Position numbers and translations under genes: made by a program
Part shown: in pieces, positions 1-45,619 of the stretch
Position numbering within the stretch: position 1 is the stretch's first letter
Layout of the letters: the number at the start of each line of letters is the position of its first letter
Source: Dermatemys mawii
Lineage: Eukaryota; Chordata; Testudines; Dermatemydidae
DNA length: 64,000 nt
Reading direction: 5' to 3'
NCBI GenBank assembly: GCA_007922305.1
Contig: ML677366.1
Coordinates: 10,760,823-10,824,822 of the forward strand
Notes under the pieces: generated by a model
What the model was told of the DNA's origin: nothing
Database searches by the model: none
The model's input: the letters and a program-made list of their open reading frames with translations, nothing else

Positions 1-16
1 TTCCCGTGAGCTAGCA

Positions 17-237
17 CAGTGATTGGCAACCTTTGGCATGCCAACAGGTGTTTTGCCAGCCAGCACATCCCTTGGCCTATGCAGCTTCCTGCAGCCTACC
101 ATTGGCCTGGAGTGGCGATACCATACCCAGTGGGAGCTGCGATTGGCTGAACCTATGGATGTGGCAGGTAAACAAACTGGCCCAGCCCACCAGGGGCTTT
201 CCCTGGGGAGTTATGTGCGAAAGGTTGCAGATTCCTG
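17..237. mobile_element. hAT-type MITE
   Basis: Termini CAGTGATTGGCAACCTTTGG and CGAAAGGTTGCAGATTCCTG are inverted repeats of each other. The flanks AGCTAGCA and AGCTATCG look like a decayed 8-bp duplication. It lies in CHD2 intron 9. Confidence 0.65.
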
Positions 238-1026
238 AGCTATCGCGTTAAAAATAGTAGTGTGGACATTGTAGCAGAAGCTTGGGCAGGCTCAGACCAG
301 GGGCTGAGTGGGCGTGAGAACCCAAGCCGTAACATCCACAATGGCTATGCTATCTTTAGCGAGCTACTTCCACTTGAGTCTACCTGTCCGAGCTGGGAGG
401 CTCGGTCCCAGCCGCAGGGTAGACACAGCCTGCATCTTAACAAGCCAGGGGTCAGCAGTGAGAGGCACTGCCATATGCTACTCTATAAACATATTCCACT
501 AGAGCAACTTTGCGCAGTTTTTGTGCCAACTAAGCTCCACCAGTGTAGACCCTTACCTAAATATGCTAACCCCACGTAAGTACTTTTATACAGCTATCCC
601 TGCAGCCACACTAGGGCATGCTCGGTTCCAGAGTTAAACTGGTATAAAAACTGAGTGTAGTCAAGCCCTGAATTTCTGCTCAACTGGGACAGCCAAGAAA
701 CAACTTGTGAGCCAAGACTGAACAACGGGGCCTGCGGCTACCCCCATTTTCAATACAGAGATGGAGACTGCTGTCCCAGCAGGTACTGTTTCATCTTGAT
801 CAGAATGCAGCTACACGGGGTGCATGCCCCCCCACTTGCTGGGGCCTGCAGCCTCTCCACGCTGCATCCATATATGACTAGTCCTCTGGCACTTAACCCA
901 ATACTCAGATCTGAATAATTTCTAAACCCTGTGTACTGCCTCCAATCTGACTTACATCATGGCCACAACCATGATACCCAGGAAACCAATGTCAAACAGA
1001 AGAGAGATCTGTTTTGTCCAGTCAGG

Positions 1027-1435
1027 CACCACAGAATCATAGAATATCAGGGATGGAAGGGACCTCAGGAGATCATCTAGTCCAACCCCCTGCTCAAAGC
1101 AGGACCAATCCCCAACTAAATCATCCCAGCCAGAGCTTTGTCAAGAAAGGCCATAAAAACCTCTAAGGAAGGAGATTCCACCACCTCCCTAGGTAACCCA
1201 TTCCAGTGCTTCACCACCCTCCTAGTCGAAAAGTTTTTCCTAATATCCAACCTAAACCTCCATCACTGAATCTTGAGACCATTACTCCTTGTTCTGTCAT
1301 CTGGTACCACTGAGAACAGCCTAGATCCATCCTCTTTGGAACCCCCTTTCAGGTAGTTGAAAGCAGCTATCAAATCTCCCCTCAGTCTTCTCTTCTGAAG
1401 ACTAAACAATCCCAGTTCCCTCAGAAAGAAAACAG
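1027..1435 (-). mobile_element. CR1 LINE, 3' end
   Basis: The plus strand reads as the reverse complement of the typical CR1 tail (AATCATAGAATATCAGGGAT and onward, with the GGACCTCAGGAGATCATCTAG core). The element is 5'-truncated, as usual for CR1, and sits in CHD2 intron 9 in gene orientation. Confidence 0.85.
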
Positions 1436-1566
1436 TTCCCGAGCCCTACTCTCAACTGGACAGGCTCTGCAGAAGGAAAACCAGCTGGGGCGAGGGAGGG
1501 GCTAACAAAAGGAAATTCTCAGGCTTTTCAATTTCCCACCATAACGAACAGCAATATCTCTCCTTA

Positions 1567-34910
<33,344 letters not shown>

Positions 34911-34913
34911 CTT

Positions 34914-35378
34914 TTAATTCTTAAATATTAAATGGGGGGTATCTGTGTTTGCTTTGATGTCCTGTGCCCAGGTATTTACTGTCAAAAGTTGAAAGAAAGG
35001 TAAGGTCCCAGTCTGTTTCATTGGCTTTCATTATCAAGAACAAAGTCCTGACGCTGCAATGATAGTTATAACAATAAACAACACTAATCAGCACAGGAAA
35101 ACGGACATTTAAAACAAAAATATTCATTTTAAAAAGAAAAAATAGGAAGAGAAACAGCCCAGAGCAGCATCCTGCAAACTTTCCCAAAGTAACAGAGGAA
35201 GCAAAAATTCTTTGTATTTTATTGCGTCATCCCAATACAGCTCAAATCGGTCGAAAAGTCAAAGTACTCAAAAACGGCAGAAATCTGAAAATTAATAATT
35301 GTTAACTGCCCACCTACCTGATCCATGCACCACCGCCAGGACCAAGCCGATATTAGTTTCGGGTAGTGGAAAAAACAT
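34914..35378 (-). other. Upstream ORF 2, spans intron 1 and ends one codon before CHD2 ATG
   Basis: An ATG at 35378 in exon 1 reads 20 codons to the exon-1 donor (35318), leaves one base, and continues through exon 2 (from 34978) for 20 more codons to a TAA at 34916-34914. With the predicted splice the frame is 41 codons and is the same frame as CHD2: stop, one AAG codon, then ATG ATG. It depends on the predicted splice sites of intron 1. No known peptide is recognised. Confidence 0.45.
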
Positions 35379-35806
35379 CAGATCCAAAATATGCGGAGGT
35401 AAAAACAATAACTATATATTTTTAGATAATAAAAAAAATAGATTCTAATCCCCAAAAATATACTGCTGTGAAAGCAAAAGCAGCGATAATTAATACAAAA
35501 AATGTCCGGGGGAAAAGCTCATTAGGAGAGCGCACAAAAATGGAGGTACGCCATGGCTTCTAAGCTGGAAAAACAACGACCTGGGCTCTCTCCACGGCTG
35601 CTTCTTTCCAGCAAGGCACGAAAAGAGAGCCTCCAAAAACTGCTTTTCTGCCCGAAAAAGGCTCAGTTGGCCCCCGATTCGTGCCTAGAACAGGTAAAGG
35701 GCTCTGGGGGCCCCCTAAGGCTGCCCGAAAGTTAGGGAAAGTTGCGTAAAGTGTTGGGAAGGCACGGAGCTCAGCGCGCTCTCTCTCTAAGGCACAGCCG
35801 CCATCT
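35318..35806 (-). other. CHD2: CHD2 exon 1 (non-coding 5'UTR), predicted
   Basis: The 3' end is set by a strong donor, ATCAG followed by GTAGGTGG, read on the minus strand at 35318/35317. The 5' end is an estimate placed at the YY1-type motif AGATGGCGGC (35797-35806), which typically sits at or just downstream of start sites in TATA-less promoters. The exon would be about 490 nt and contains upstream ATGs described separately. The 339-bp intron after it ends at a pyrimidine-rich acceptor before exon 2. No transcript evidence is available; the true start could lie some tens of bases either side. Confidence 0.6.
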
Positions 35807-35900
35807 AGAGCTCCTTCCCAGCTCTGAGCTCTGCCTTTGATTGACACTCTCTACATTTACCCCACAACTCAGGTGATGTACCATAGACCCACCCCTTCAT
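35480..35900 (-). promoter_or_regulatory. CHD2: CHD2 promoter region
   Basis: This stretch is more GC- and CpG-rich than the AT-rich DNA on both sides and lies directly upstream of the predicted CHD2 leader. It carries a consensus YY1 element (AGATGGCGGC on the minus strand, 35797-35806) and no obvious TATA box, as expected for a housekeeping-type TATA-less promoter. It is a weaker CpG island than the one at 53.5-54.3 kb. Start position is inferred. Confidence 0.6.
35522..35554 (-). other. Upstream ORF 1 in CHD2 leader (10 codons)
   Basis: In predicted exon 1 an ATG in a strong initiation context (GCCATGG, purine-free at -3 but G at +4) opens a 10-codon frame ending in TAA. It is out of the CHD2 coding exon and would terminate well before the CHD2 start. 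Short leader ORFs like this commonly lower translation of the main ORF; here that is inference. Confidence 0.45.
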
Positions 35901-38280
35901 TTCTACCAAAATAAAGAGATAGCCTCCACCTCAAGGGTGCCTGCCACCCCCTCACATCCTTGGCTTCTTCAAACCACCCCATCTGAGGGGGCACCTTAAC
36001 CCCATCTGGCTCAAGCACCCTTTTCAAGCCAAAAAGAAATGTAATTTGTTTCTTTTGTTTTAAAGATTTGCTAAATATTTCAGTCCATGGACTAAAATTA
36101 CTTCCTCCCTGGACAGGAAGTGGTGCTGTAACAAGCCATTTTGAAAGAATGGAAGAGGGACTAATAGCCACATTTGAGCAACAGCCCTCCTTGGAAGTCA
36201 ACCCCACCCAACGGGTAACAATTTTTTTTTTAATTCAATCAAAAATGTATCTTCAATCAATAATCCCTTCCCTTGTCACTCAGTACCTATCATTTAAATT
36301 TGAAAAATGGAAAGTCACTACACCCTAAAGAAAGCAATTTGCCAGTAACCCTTTCAACTCAACAGCGCCTCCCTAGTGGTTCTTGAGAAGAGCAAAATTA
36401 AATAACTATGGTATTTTAATTAACTGAAGACACTATTGCAAAGAAAATATAGCACTCATAAGTATTGCCCATTCCTTAACACATTATTATTTATAACATA
36501 CCATAACATCCCAAAGCGGACTTTTTACAGTAATGTAGAATTCAAGGTCCAGAATTAGTTATTCATTACAAGCCAAGTAACTTCTCAGATACTACATCCT
36601 GGTAGAGAAAACACCAGTCATTGAGGAATTGGAGGGGATCTAAGCACAAAAAATGCCCATATGCCCACTACTCCTCCCCCAACAAGCAAAAGCGATAGCC
36701 AGCTATGGGTCACCTGAGCTTTTCACACATTATCCATTTTATAAGATATTGGAATCAGATGTCAGTGTTCCAGATTTCTTGGTAATGTTTTGATTTGGGC
36801 TTTATACTAAGTGCATCAAAAATGGTACACTATCCCAACCAATGGCCAATAGCAAGTTACACCAGTAAAACACAAGTTCTCTCTCTTTCATCTCCTCCAT
36901 ATCCTTCCCATTCTTGCCCTCAATCCATCCTGCCTCTTCAATGGAGTAAAATGAGGGTTGTGTACATGTCATGTGCGATAGCAAAATGGTGCAATATTGA
37001 CTGGTGAGCTACTAAATAAATATAGAAGAAAGCTACTGACCCTCTGCACACACAGCACAAATTAAAGAAATAATTACAATGTAAAAAGAGCACTAATCCC
37101 AACTCATTTTGAACAGTACAATGAAAATCTATTAGTTTGAATACTCAGTCTTTTTTAGCCAGTCTTATACTCAACCGCACCATATATTAAATGGCAGAAA
37201 CAAGACTGGCAATGTAAGTGTACGCATTCAACACAGCAAGATTAAACAGCCATGAACAGCCATTATCATATGTTAAGTATGAAAATTTCCACCAATTTAT
37301 CTCAATGAATGACAGCTATATTTGTCATTTGGAGATGCCTTTTGTCCAGATCTCAATTAACACCAGCTCTGCCCTGGTATTCAAATGTGTGAGGAGAGAA
37401 GTTGGACTACCTGTTCAAGTGTAAAATTGTTTCTCTGTAGCCAATGGTTAACAACATACATTTCTTGTAAGTGGCAAAGTGATTTTTGAACAATAACTGA
37501 CAAATTCTACTTCACATAGGTTAACTTTGGTGTTTTTTGTCTAGTAACAAGATCAAATAACTCCATTTGATGCTTATTTGTAAGGAGTTGTTAAGACAAT
37601 AAGAAATTCACAGTATACAGGATGGCCATGAACGCTATTGGACACTTGTACAGACTAATTCTAGTAATTTTAATAGATGGGTTTAAATACTCATTAAGCC
37701 AAGGTACTCAACTCCACAGAAGTAAATTTTTTTAGAATGGTGTTACATTTTGGATTGATAAAAAAACCTACAAGTTTCCAACACAAAGCACCTGAATTTT
37801 AGCAAAGAAGTTGTTCAGGCAACTCCCCATTTGAAGTTCACTATAAAGGTTTTGTACACCCACACCCATATCCCTCCCACAAATAACAAAAACTAACATA
37901 GTTCAGGATGACCCTTCTCTGCAAGTCAATAACCATGCATTTTATTGCCCAGTTTGCCAATACATTTGAAATTTGTACCATCCTATGATAGCTTTAGAAA
38001 GTTTAACCGAAGACTGACAACTGATCAAGTACTGAACAAAATAAAAATTGAACATTAACTCCATGGATAACTACAAATAAAATACTGGAAATTGAGACAA
38101 ACTGAAGAGCATTTGAAACAAAGAGCCATATTTTAAATTAAGTATTTCATAAAGCTTACAAAGCCCTCAGTATTTACCAATTTTAAAAATACTTCTCAAT
38201 TCAGAATCCAATGATCAAATAAATTTAATGCACCTAAACATCAATACAGTCTAAGTATTTTTCAGCCAGGAAAAAGACAA
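35900..38280. other. Gap between the CHASERR-like 3' end and the CHD2 promoter
   Basis: About 2.4 kb of AT-rich DNA with no supported gene. In mammals the equivalent interval is short and is where transcription of CHASERR interferes with the CHD2 promoter; nothing further can be read from this sequence. Confidence 0.5.
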
Positions 38281-38284
38281 ACCA

Positions 38285-38690
38285 AGAATAAAGTATAAAA
38301 AAAATTTATTAAATAAGTCACTTAAAAATAGCATAACAATACATTTTGCCCAAATAGATAGCAAAATACCTGATATCAACTTAATTCCCCTGTTAAATAT
38401 ACAATTCTTGGAGTATAAAATCTTGCAACCCACCCCTCAAACAAATCCATTTCTGTTCACTTGTACAACAGCCATTAGAAATTCAAGTCCATTTTGATAG
38501 GATGATCACAAACCCAAATCTTCTCTGGTTTAGTAACACTGAAGTCCATGTTAAAATGTCCCTGTCTTGGACGGATATATCACAGCACTCATGCATTAGT
38601 CCATTTCCTCAACCTCTCAATCAACAGTGGAACTGCCATCTTGGTTTCCCATTCGTAGACTCCTTTTGAAACTCTTCATCTGACTTGACT
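38285..38690 (-). ncRNA. CHASERR: CHASERR-like terminal exon with ATGG cluster
   Basis: The block follows a T-rich tract ending TATAAAG (minus strand) and ends near an AATAAA. In 206 bp (38447-38652) ATGG occurs seven times on the minus strand, several preceded by purines as in AAGATGG and AAAATGG; about one would be expected by chance. Repeated ATGG/AARATGR-type motifs in the last exon are the reported deeply conserved part of CHASERR. Frames are broken, consistent with non-coding function. Confidence 0.65.
38305..38310 (-). terminator. Poly(A) signal of the CHASERR-like transcript
   Basis: AATAAA on the minus strand lies directly after the ATGG-rich block and is followed by a T-rich stretch within 20 nt. 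Cleavage would fall about 38,280-38,290. Another TTTATT-type match nearby is possible in this AT-rich DNA. Confidence 0.5.
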
Positions 38691-40907
38691 CTTTATAAAA
38701 AAAAATTAAAAGAAACATGCTGTTGGAATATAAATAATTTATATTTAAACTAAACAGACAACATTCAACTATGCACCTTGATGGCATTTTAAACATGAAT
38801 TTTAGAACTAAGGCTTCATGAATTTGGTTCAATATAATTATACATGCCAGAATACCTGCTTTTGTCACCAACTAACATGGACACATCCAGCAGTATGACA
38901 GGTAACAGTTTCCAAAAATATGCATAAATACTACAAGGAAAATTAAGAGTTCAAGAAACCTTTTGAGCATAATGAACTCAGTACTAAAATTTTGCATAGG
39001 GAACTATTAAATTAAACACAGATTGGAAATACAGAGGAGTTTTACCTCTGGTGACAAACTTTACTGGATTGACCTATCCACTGAAGTTAAACACAAATAA
39101 TTCTAGCCAAACAGTAATGGTCTCAAATCAAGTTGAAACTAAGCTTAATTTTTTGTTATTAGATGAAATTTTCAATGATTGCCCCTCTTTGCTTAAAACA
39201 TACAAGTAATTAAACCCAATAATGCCAAAGGTATGAAAACTAGGTTACTATATGAAGGTGTTGACTAGAGTCAATAGAAATTCCTAATTATGCCATCTTG
39301 GCTATAGTCTTCTAGTCTAGAAAGAGAAACACCTATGGTGATGGTCATTTTAAACTGACCAAATATCGGAAAATAGGTGGAATGGTCATTTCAGTAGCTA
39401 CTGGAAGAGCAAATGTCTCAAAATCAGATGAAAATTATGCAAATTACACTGCTTTGTCTCACTGCCTCTAACACAACCAGCGTAATGTCACTCTCCAACT
39501 ATGCTTCCCCCAACCACATATTCAAAGTTTGCTCTTCATAAAGCAGCAACAGGCATCAAATCAGTGACAAAGCTAGAAGTGTCCAGATGAAGCATCATTG
39601 TGACTGCCATTAGAAGTGGATATTTGGCCCAATCGGTCAAGTTATCTTGCCTCTTGACTTTAAATTACACCAATGCTACTGAAACACAAACTAAATGTGG
39701 TCCAAAGACAAATGAACTAATGTACTTTTGTAAACTGCTATTTGCACCCATATAAACATAAACTTTAGGTACAGGAAACAATTAAATGGCAGAACAACAA
39801 AATACTCAAAAAGCCTACAAGCCATCAACGAAGAGCTAACTGTAGGCGAAATCCTCTGAACTGTACAAGAAATGGTTTTCAATAACTGTTTCCTCAACAG
39901 TGAATTTGCATTCTAACTTTACATTTGTGACCTTTTATTTCCTTCTTTCAATTTATTCTTTTGAATGGGGCTTTTTAACTTAACACACAGTCTAATTTTA
40001 TAGCCAATTCTACCACTATCTGGTCTCCTTAAAAAAACTTCCAGGTATAGTATTTCCAGGTAAGAAAGGCTGCAATGATGTTTTGCCTCACCATTTAAGT
40101 GCCACTATTCTCATTTCAAAATATCCTGTCAAACTATGAAAACCTGGAATAGGAAGTTTGCTATAAAGACAATGGTCCACCATTTAGTGTATTTCATATC
40201 CCAGTATTCCTATACAGATTAACTGATTCCTCCCTGTGCCCCCTCCCCCGGCGCAATTTCAGATTCATTATGTATCTCTATTCCACATAAGTGGAGTACA
40301 GGAGTGGCTATTTAGATTCAACTTTTAGTTGCACTATATAGGCAACAAGTTGAGGGTAGGCAGAATATTCAAATCACAGATGGGTCTTCTTCCTATCTTC
40401 AACCTCACATACCACAAGGTTTTGTTATTAATTTATTTGTGTTTTTTTAAATTCAAATGGTATTTCTACTTTAGTGGGGAGGTAGGTATTTTTAATATTC
40501 TCTAAATTGAAAAACTTAGAATTATTTATCAGATATTGTACATACAAATTTAGATTTAAGCCAATTTAGGCACTTGGAGATTAGTCCAGGTTTCAAAATA
40601 TTTTTAGGAACTAATGAAATCTGACTAAGGCATCAAAGTAAGACATAACCACACTGTTAATTCTTGTTAGTGAGACAAAGTGGCTGATATAATTGGACCA
40701 TCTTCTGGTTCACTAAAATCCACCTTCTTTCTCTAATATCCTGAAACTAATGCTGATACAATTATTGTCAGTGTCAAATGTTTGGGAACATTGGGGTGAG
40801 TGAAGTGGATACCAGTACATAATGAAATTCACTTTTTTTAAAAAAAAATAGTTACTGCTTCTGTTGTAAGAAATAAAGGAAGCCAAGTGTTGATCTGATA
40901 ACCATAG

Positions 40908-40909
<2 letters not shown>

Positions 40910-40939
<30 letters not shown>
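40910..40939. repeat. T30 homopolymer
   Basis: Thirty consecutive T on the plus strand, preceded by TAGTC; no attached SINE was recognised. Length may be affected by sequencing error. Confidence 0.9.
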
Positions 40940-40940
<1 letters not shown>

Positions 40941-43079
40941 GCAGCTCAGCCCATGACAACCTACTTTTGATGGGTTATTCCACTGACTGCAAAGCAAAAG
41001 TAAGTGACCGGATAAAAGACATCAGCCCTAAGGTATCTCTGCTTGGTTCAGACATATTTGGCTGTATCAATGAGTTTGTAAACAACTGATACAGTGGTAA
41101 TCCAAATCTCATCTTGAAAATGCCACCACCACTTTTAGTTACATACACTTTATCTAAAATTATTATTTCTGTAACAAGATCCTGCAATGACAGAAGTTTA
41201 CAATAAGGGGAAGTATTAACAGCAATCAGTAAATAATTTGGACCCAATTCTTCAAGCTACACAGCTACAACTGTGTTTTTTCAGGGTACATCTTGTAAAT
41301 GTTTCAAAACATTTTCCCCAAGTTAGATTCCTACTCCAGTAAGACTTCTACAGTGGCTTTATGTTTGTTTAAAAACAGTCTCACAGATAGTTTATAACTA
41401 AGATTCTTCTTTACTACATGAAGCTTATGTTCTCTTTACCTCCGTCTGTAGTCATAGCATTAGCCATCACTCTACTGCTCAAGCTCTTACCTACCTGGCT
41501 ATTGTATTTTTATTTCAAATGAAATAAGAGTTATATTTAGGTTACTCAAAGCAGTTAATACAATGCTTGGTAGGTTTCCTTCACATCATCAAAATATAGA
41601 AATGCCATTCTTTATTAACAGTCCACTGCAATACCTGGATAAATATTCAAGCACCAAACAGATCTGAAATTTTAGAATTTCTAAATTTACCTTCTTACAA
41701 TACATATTAACTTTTTGCTCTAATTTAGAAAGATGATTTTTATGAGTCCACCGCAACAAATAAAATTTCAATCTTTTGTAGCCAAAAACAAGCGTTCTGT
41801 TTTACCTCTGATGTTTGTCAAAAACCCCACAACAGTTCCCTTAAGTACAGCAGGGAAGTCCAAATATGCAAGCATAAATATACTTATGTATCAATAAGCA
41901 TAGATAAAATACCAGCAAAGTTACAAGATTCTTATTTCAGACAAAGAAGGCTAACTAGAAAGACTGTCAAGCTTTTCATGCTTAGACTTTTCTGAATATA
42001 ATTTTTTAAAAGTTACAACTTTACAACAAAGGAAAGCTAGTTAAGAGCGAAATCCCAGTAGAGGTAAAAAGACAGGAACAAGTTCCTAAATTTAGAACTT
42101 GAGGCTTTCACTTTGCCACAGTTTACAAAAGCAAGTCTTCCTCTCAGGGACAGAGCTGTAATGGATTTGTACATTAGTGCCACTCTTTCATTATAGGATG
42201 TGGAAATAAGTGAAATTCTCACTCATACAGGAAGTTAGATCTTCATGAAGAGAACAAAATATAAGAAGGTCCTTTATTGATCTCAGAAGGTTCACTGTAG
42301 TTTTATCCAGTTAAAAAATGTGGATGGGTAAGCACTACAGGTGGTCTCCAAGGGAAAAACTAGTTGACTTCTATTGACATCAATATGAGTTTTGCCTAGG
42401 TAAGGATAGGAGGAGTTTTGGTTTTTTAAAGGCCATCTCAGATCAAAGACTATTAAACTAGACAATGAGCCAATCATAACTTTATACATTTGGAACTGTT
42501 GGGTTCTGATATGACACTGATGTTCATGATGCAACTTTAAATAGGACAAAGTACTCTTAGCTCAGAGATGTTTTCTTCCAGCTCTCAAGGACTTATATTC
42601 TACCTGAAGTTAAGGGTCTAAGAATCTTTGTTCACATCTTATAGATCTAGGCTGTTTTGAGATTAAGTAACTTTTGAAAGGTACCTCTGAAATCAAGTTG
42701 AGGACAAAATTTGCAAACACAAACAGGACAGCACCTTAAAGAGCTGTTGAGCTGGATTAAAGGTAAAAGTCCACAAAAAATTTCAAAACCTCATGTAGAG
42801 TTCACCAACTCCAAAAAGGTTTCTGGTGAACTCAAATACTTTTATTTCCTCCTCAAGAAAACTTTCAAACCCAGATCACTAACCCTAAATTTAACTTATA
42901 CTACAAACACGTTTTAAAGGAAAACATTTTAAAGATACTTCTTCCTCAAATTAAGTTCAGGGCTCCTGTCTCTCTCTCCTAGAGATTATTACAAAGCACC
43001 ATAAGTGAGTGAATAATTTCCCAATGTACAGAATAATTGGGATGTCTTCAACTGCTGCTGGAGAAACATAACCCTACTA

Positions 43080-43379
43080 CAGGGATAGGAAACCTATGGT
43101 ATGCGTGCCAAAGGCAGCGCATGAACTTATTTTCAGTGGCACTCTCACTACCCAGGTGCTGGCCACCGGTCCAGGAGGCACTGCATTTTAAATGAAGTTT
43201 CTTAAAGATTTTTAAAACCTTATTTACTTTACATACAACAACAGTTTAATTCTATATTACAGACTTATAGAAAGAGACCTTCTAAAAACATTAAGATGTA
43301 TTACTGGCACGTGAAACCTTAAATTAGAGTGAATAAATGAAGACTCAGCACACCACTTCTGAAAGGTTGCCAGTTCCTG
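43080..43379. mobile_element. hAT-type MITE (GGCAACCTATGGC family)
   Basis: A perfect CCCTACTA duplication (43072-43079, 43380-43387) bounds 300 bp that closely match 20722-21030, including AAAGAGACCTTCTAAAAACA. Inserted in the last CHASERR-like intron. Confidence 0.92.
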
Positions 43380-43792
43380 CCCTACTACAATGAGTTTATA
43401 ATCCAAACTAGAAAAAGAAAATGAGGACAAAGAAACGGTATCGGGAAGGTTGGGGTGAAATGTAACTGTTAACATTAACCTTCACCCCTCTTTTCTTGAC
43501 ATACCAAAAAACTATACAGGTTCCCATACTTTTAAAAGAGGTTGAGACAAGGTAAGAGGCTGAGGAGGAAGATACCATAATGGTTTCTGGTGTATAGCAT
43601 GGCAAAAATGGGTTTAGAAGAGTGAAGATTACTTGGAACACAGTAACAGATATTGTTCCATGTGTTGGAGGCATTAAAAAGAAGCATCACAAAAGAGACA
43701 ACAAGTAGAGCGGACAGGGTACAAGGGAACAAAAAAGGAATTATATGTAGTTAGTGAAGAATTAAAAAAGCAAGAAACCATACACAATACTA

Positions 43793-44012
43793 CGGGATTC
43801 TCAAACTCAGGATTGGGCCCCCTCAGGGGGTTGCAAAGTTATTACATGGGGGGTCGCAAGCCGTCAGCCTTCATCCCAATTCCCGCTTTGCCTCCAGCAT
43901 TTATAATGGTGTTAAATATATTTTAAAAAGTATTTTAAATTTATTAGGGGGGTTGCAGTCACGGGCTTGCTATGTGAAAGGGGTCACCAGTACAAAAGTT
44001 TGAGAACCACTG
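43793..44012. mobile_element. hAT-type MITE
   Basis: Flanked by a perfect CAATACTA duplication (43785-43792, 44013-44020). Contains GGGGTTGCAAAG and ends AAGTTTGAGAACCACTG; same family as 29859-30055. Confidence 0.92.
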
Positions 44013-45555
44013 CAATACTAGTTGCACCTCAATTTGGCAGCAAGGTCCTTGTATTCTACAGTACTCTAGTGTGGCAGTTTGGAGATTCTAAACAGCGTGA
44101 TTTAAATTAAGAACAAAGGCTTTTAATTAATGAGAAGGAGCCAGAAGATTGTCACTACCCTCAATTATTTTTATTATTAAAATAAAGTTTTATGTGTCCT
44201 CCACCAATTTTCTGTTTACAATAGGTTCCAGGGGTTTGTCTAGACAAGGCAGGACTTTTGATTCAATTATCAGTGGGAAGTGAGAAGCTTTGGCAGCCAG
44301 GGAGGGGGCAGTTGGTTTTTGGATCCTGCAGAGGCATGGAAGGCAGTTGGAACAGAGAACATTAGCTAGATGTCTTTCAATGAAGCAGTCATTATCCTCA
44401 GGTTTCAGAGTTAACATCCAAATATAAAGATGGAAGCACTTCACATCTTGGAGCTACTGATTCAGGTTTGTCTGCAGACTAAGGAAACCACCACTGAATC
44501 AGTTAACTTTTCACATCTGGAAGATTATCTTCACAAGTGAAAAAGTGTCTGTTAACTTCAAGCTTAAATTCTGGAGCACAGTTCTGCAGCAAAGTAAATT
44601 CCAAGGCAAATTCTGCCACAGAATAAACACAAAATGCATTGAAAATTAGGGCAAAGATAATGGTATGCAGAGATAGAGTCAACAAGAGGACTTAGATTTG
44701 GGCAGATAAAAGAAACTTGACTCTCAGTACCTGTTTTAAAGGTCATACAAAGTAGTCCCAGAGTACATTCTTTTTAACAAAATATAATTCAACAAAGAAG
44801 TTGTATTCCCATTTTCATCCCAAATGGTGGCACTAGATATAATCAACTCTTCTCCCCTAGTCAAACCTGACAACTTTGCATTTTGACTGTACAGAGAACT
44901 ATTCCTAAGTGAGACCCTATAAATTAGATGTTCAGTGTTACAGGTCATACCCTAAACTCATACAGCATCCTTTGCGAAATTACAGATCTCTGGAATAAGA
45001 AGGAGGGGGAAGAGCTGAGTCTTAGAAAACTCCCTGGAAATGGTTACTAACTAGTCTGCTTAAGGACCCTTGTTGCGGTTGACAGGAGCACACAAGGACA
45101 ACACTTGGCTAATGGTATTAATAATAGTATATTTAAGAATTCATTCTGTTATGTGATTTTCTATTTTTACCATAAAGTGGGACATAGTATTGATGAAGTA
45201 CTGTACTATTTATACAAGGCAACATATATTCTAGTCTGCACAAATACAGATTTGATTTAATGTTTTAACCTTTGTTCTCATCAAGAAGTCACAAAAATGG
45301 AAGCTCAAGAGTGCCACAACATTATATGAAAGAGATTTAAGATTGATTGAAAATACCATATAAAAAATGCATTTCATAACATCACCAAAATAAGAGTTTA
45401 GGACGCTGAAACTTTTAAATAAACCTACTTTTATTTACAATATGCTTCAAGTTAATCAAGTTTAAGGAGACTTCCAATTAAACATTTTCAGCAAATTAAA
45501 TATAGCTATAAATCATATTTTTAAATCACATGCAAGTATATTAAGAATAACTTAC

Positions 45556-45615
45556 CAGTGCGCTTCAATCAATATCAGCTATTTTGTGCATGTTGAGATC
45601 AATTCCTCACCACAT
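45556..45615 (-). ncRNA. CHASERR: CHASERR-like exon 4 (candidate, 60 nt)
   Basis: The acceptor TATGTTTTCCCCTACAG and donor CACTG|GTAAGTTA are both near consensus and 60 nt apart. Finding both within a short block on the expected strand makes this the best internal candidate. It has no long ORF. Confidence 0.55.
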
Positions 45616-45619
45616 CTGT

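Larger units (their letters stand above)
38700..45550. other. Last intron of the CHASERR-like gene
   Basis: Mostly unique AT-rich DNA with two MITEs and a T30 tract, listed separately. Several isolated donor-like sites occur (for example GAG|GTAAAAC near 39045 and 41805), not paired with good acceptors. Confidence 0.45.

Noticed and set aside
36068..36328. Plus-strand frame divergent from the CHD2 promoter
   Set aside because: No homology recognised, weak start context, and the frame crosses low-complexity sequence.
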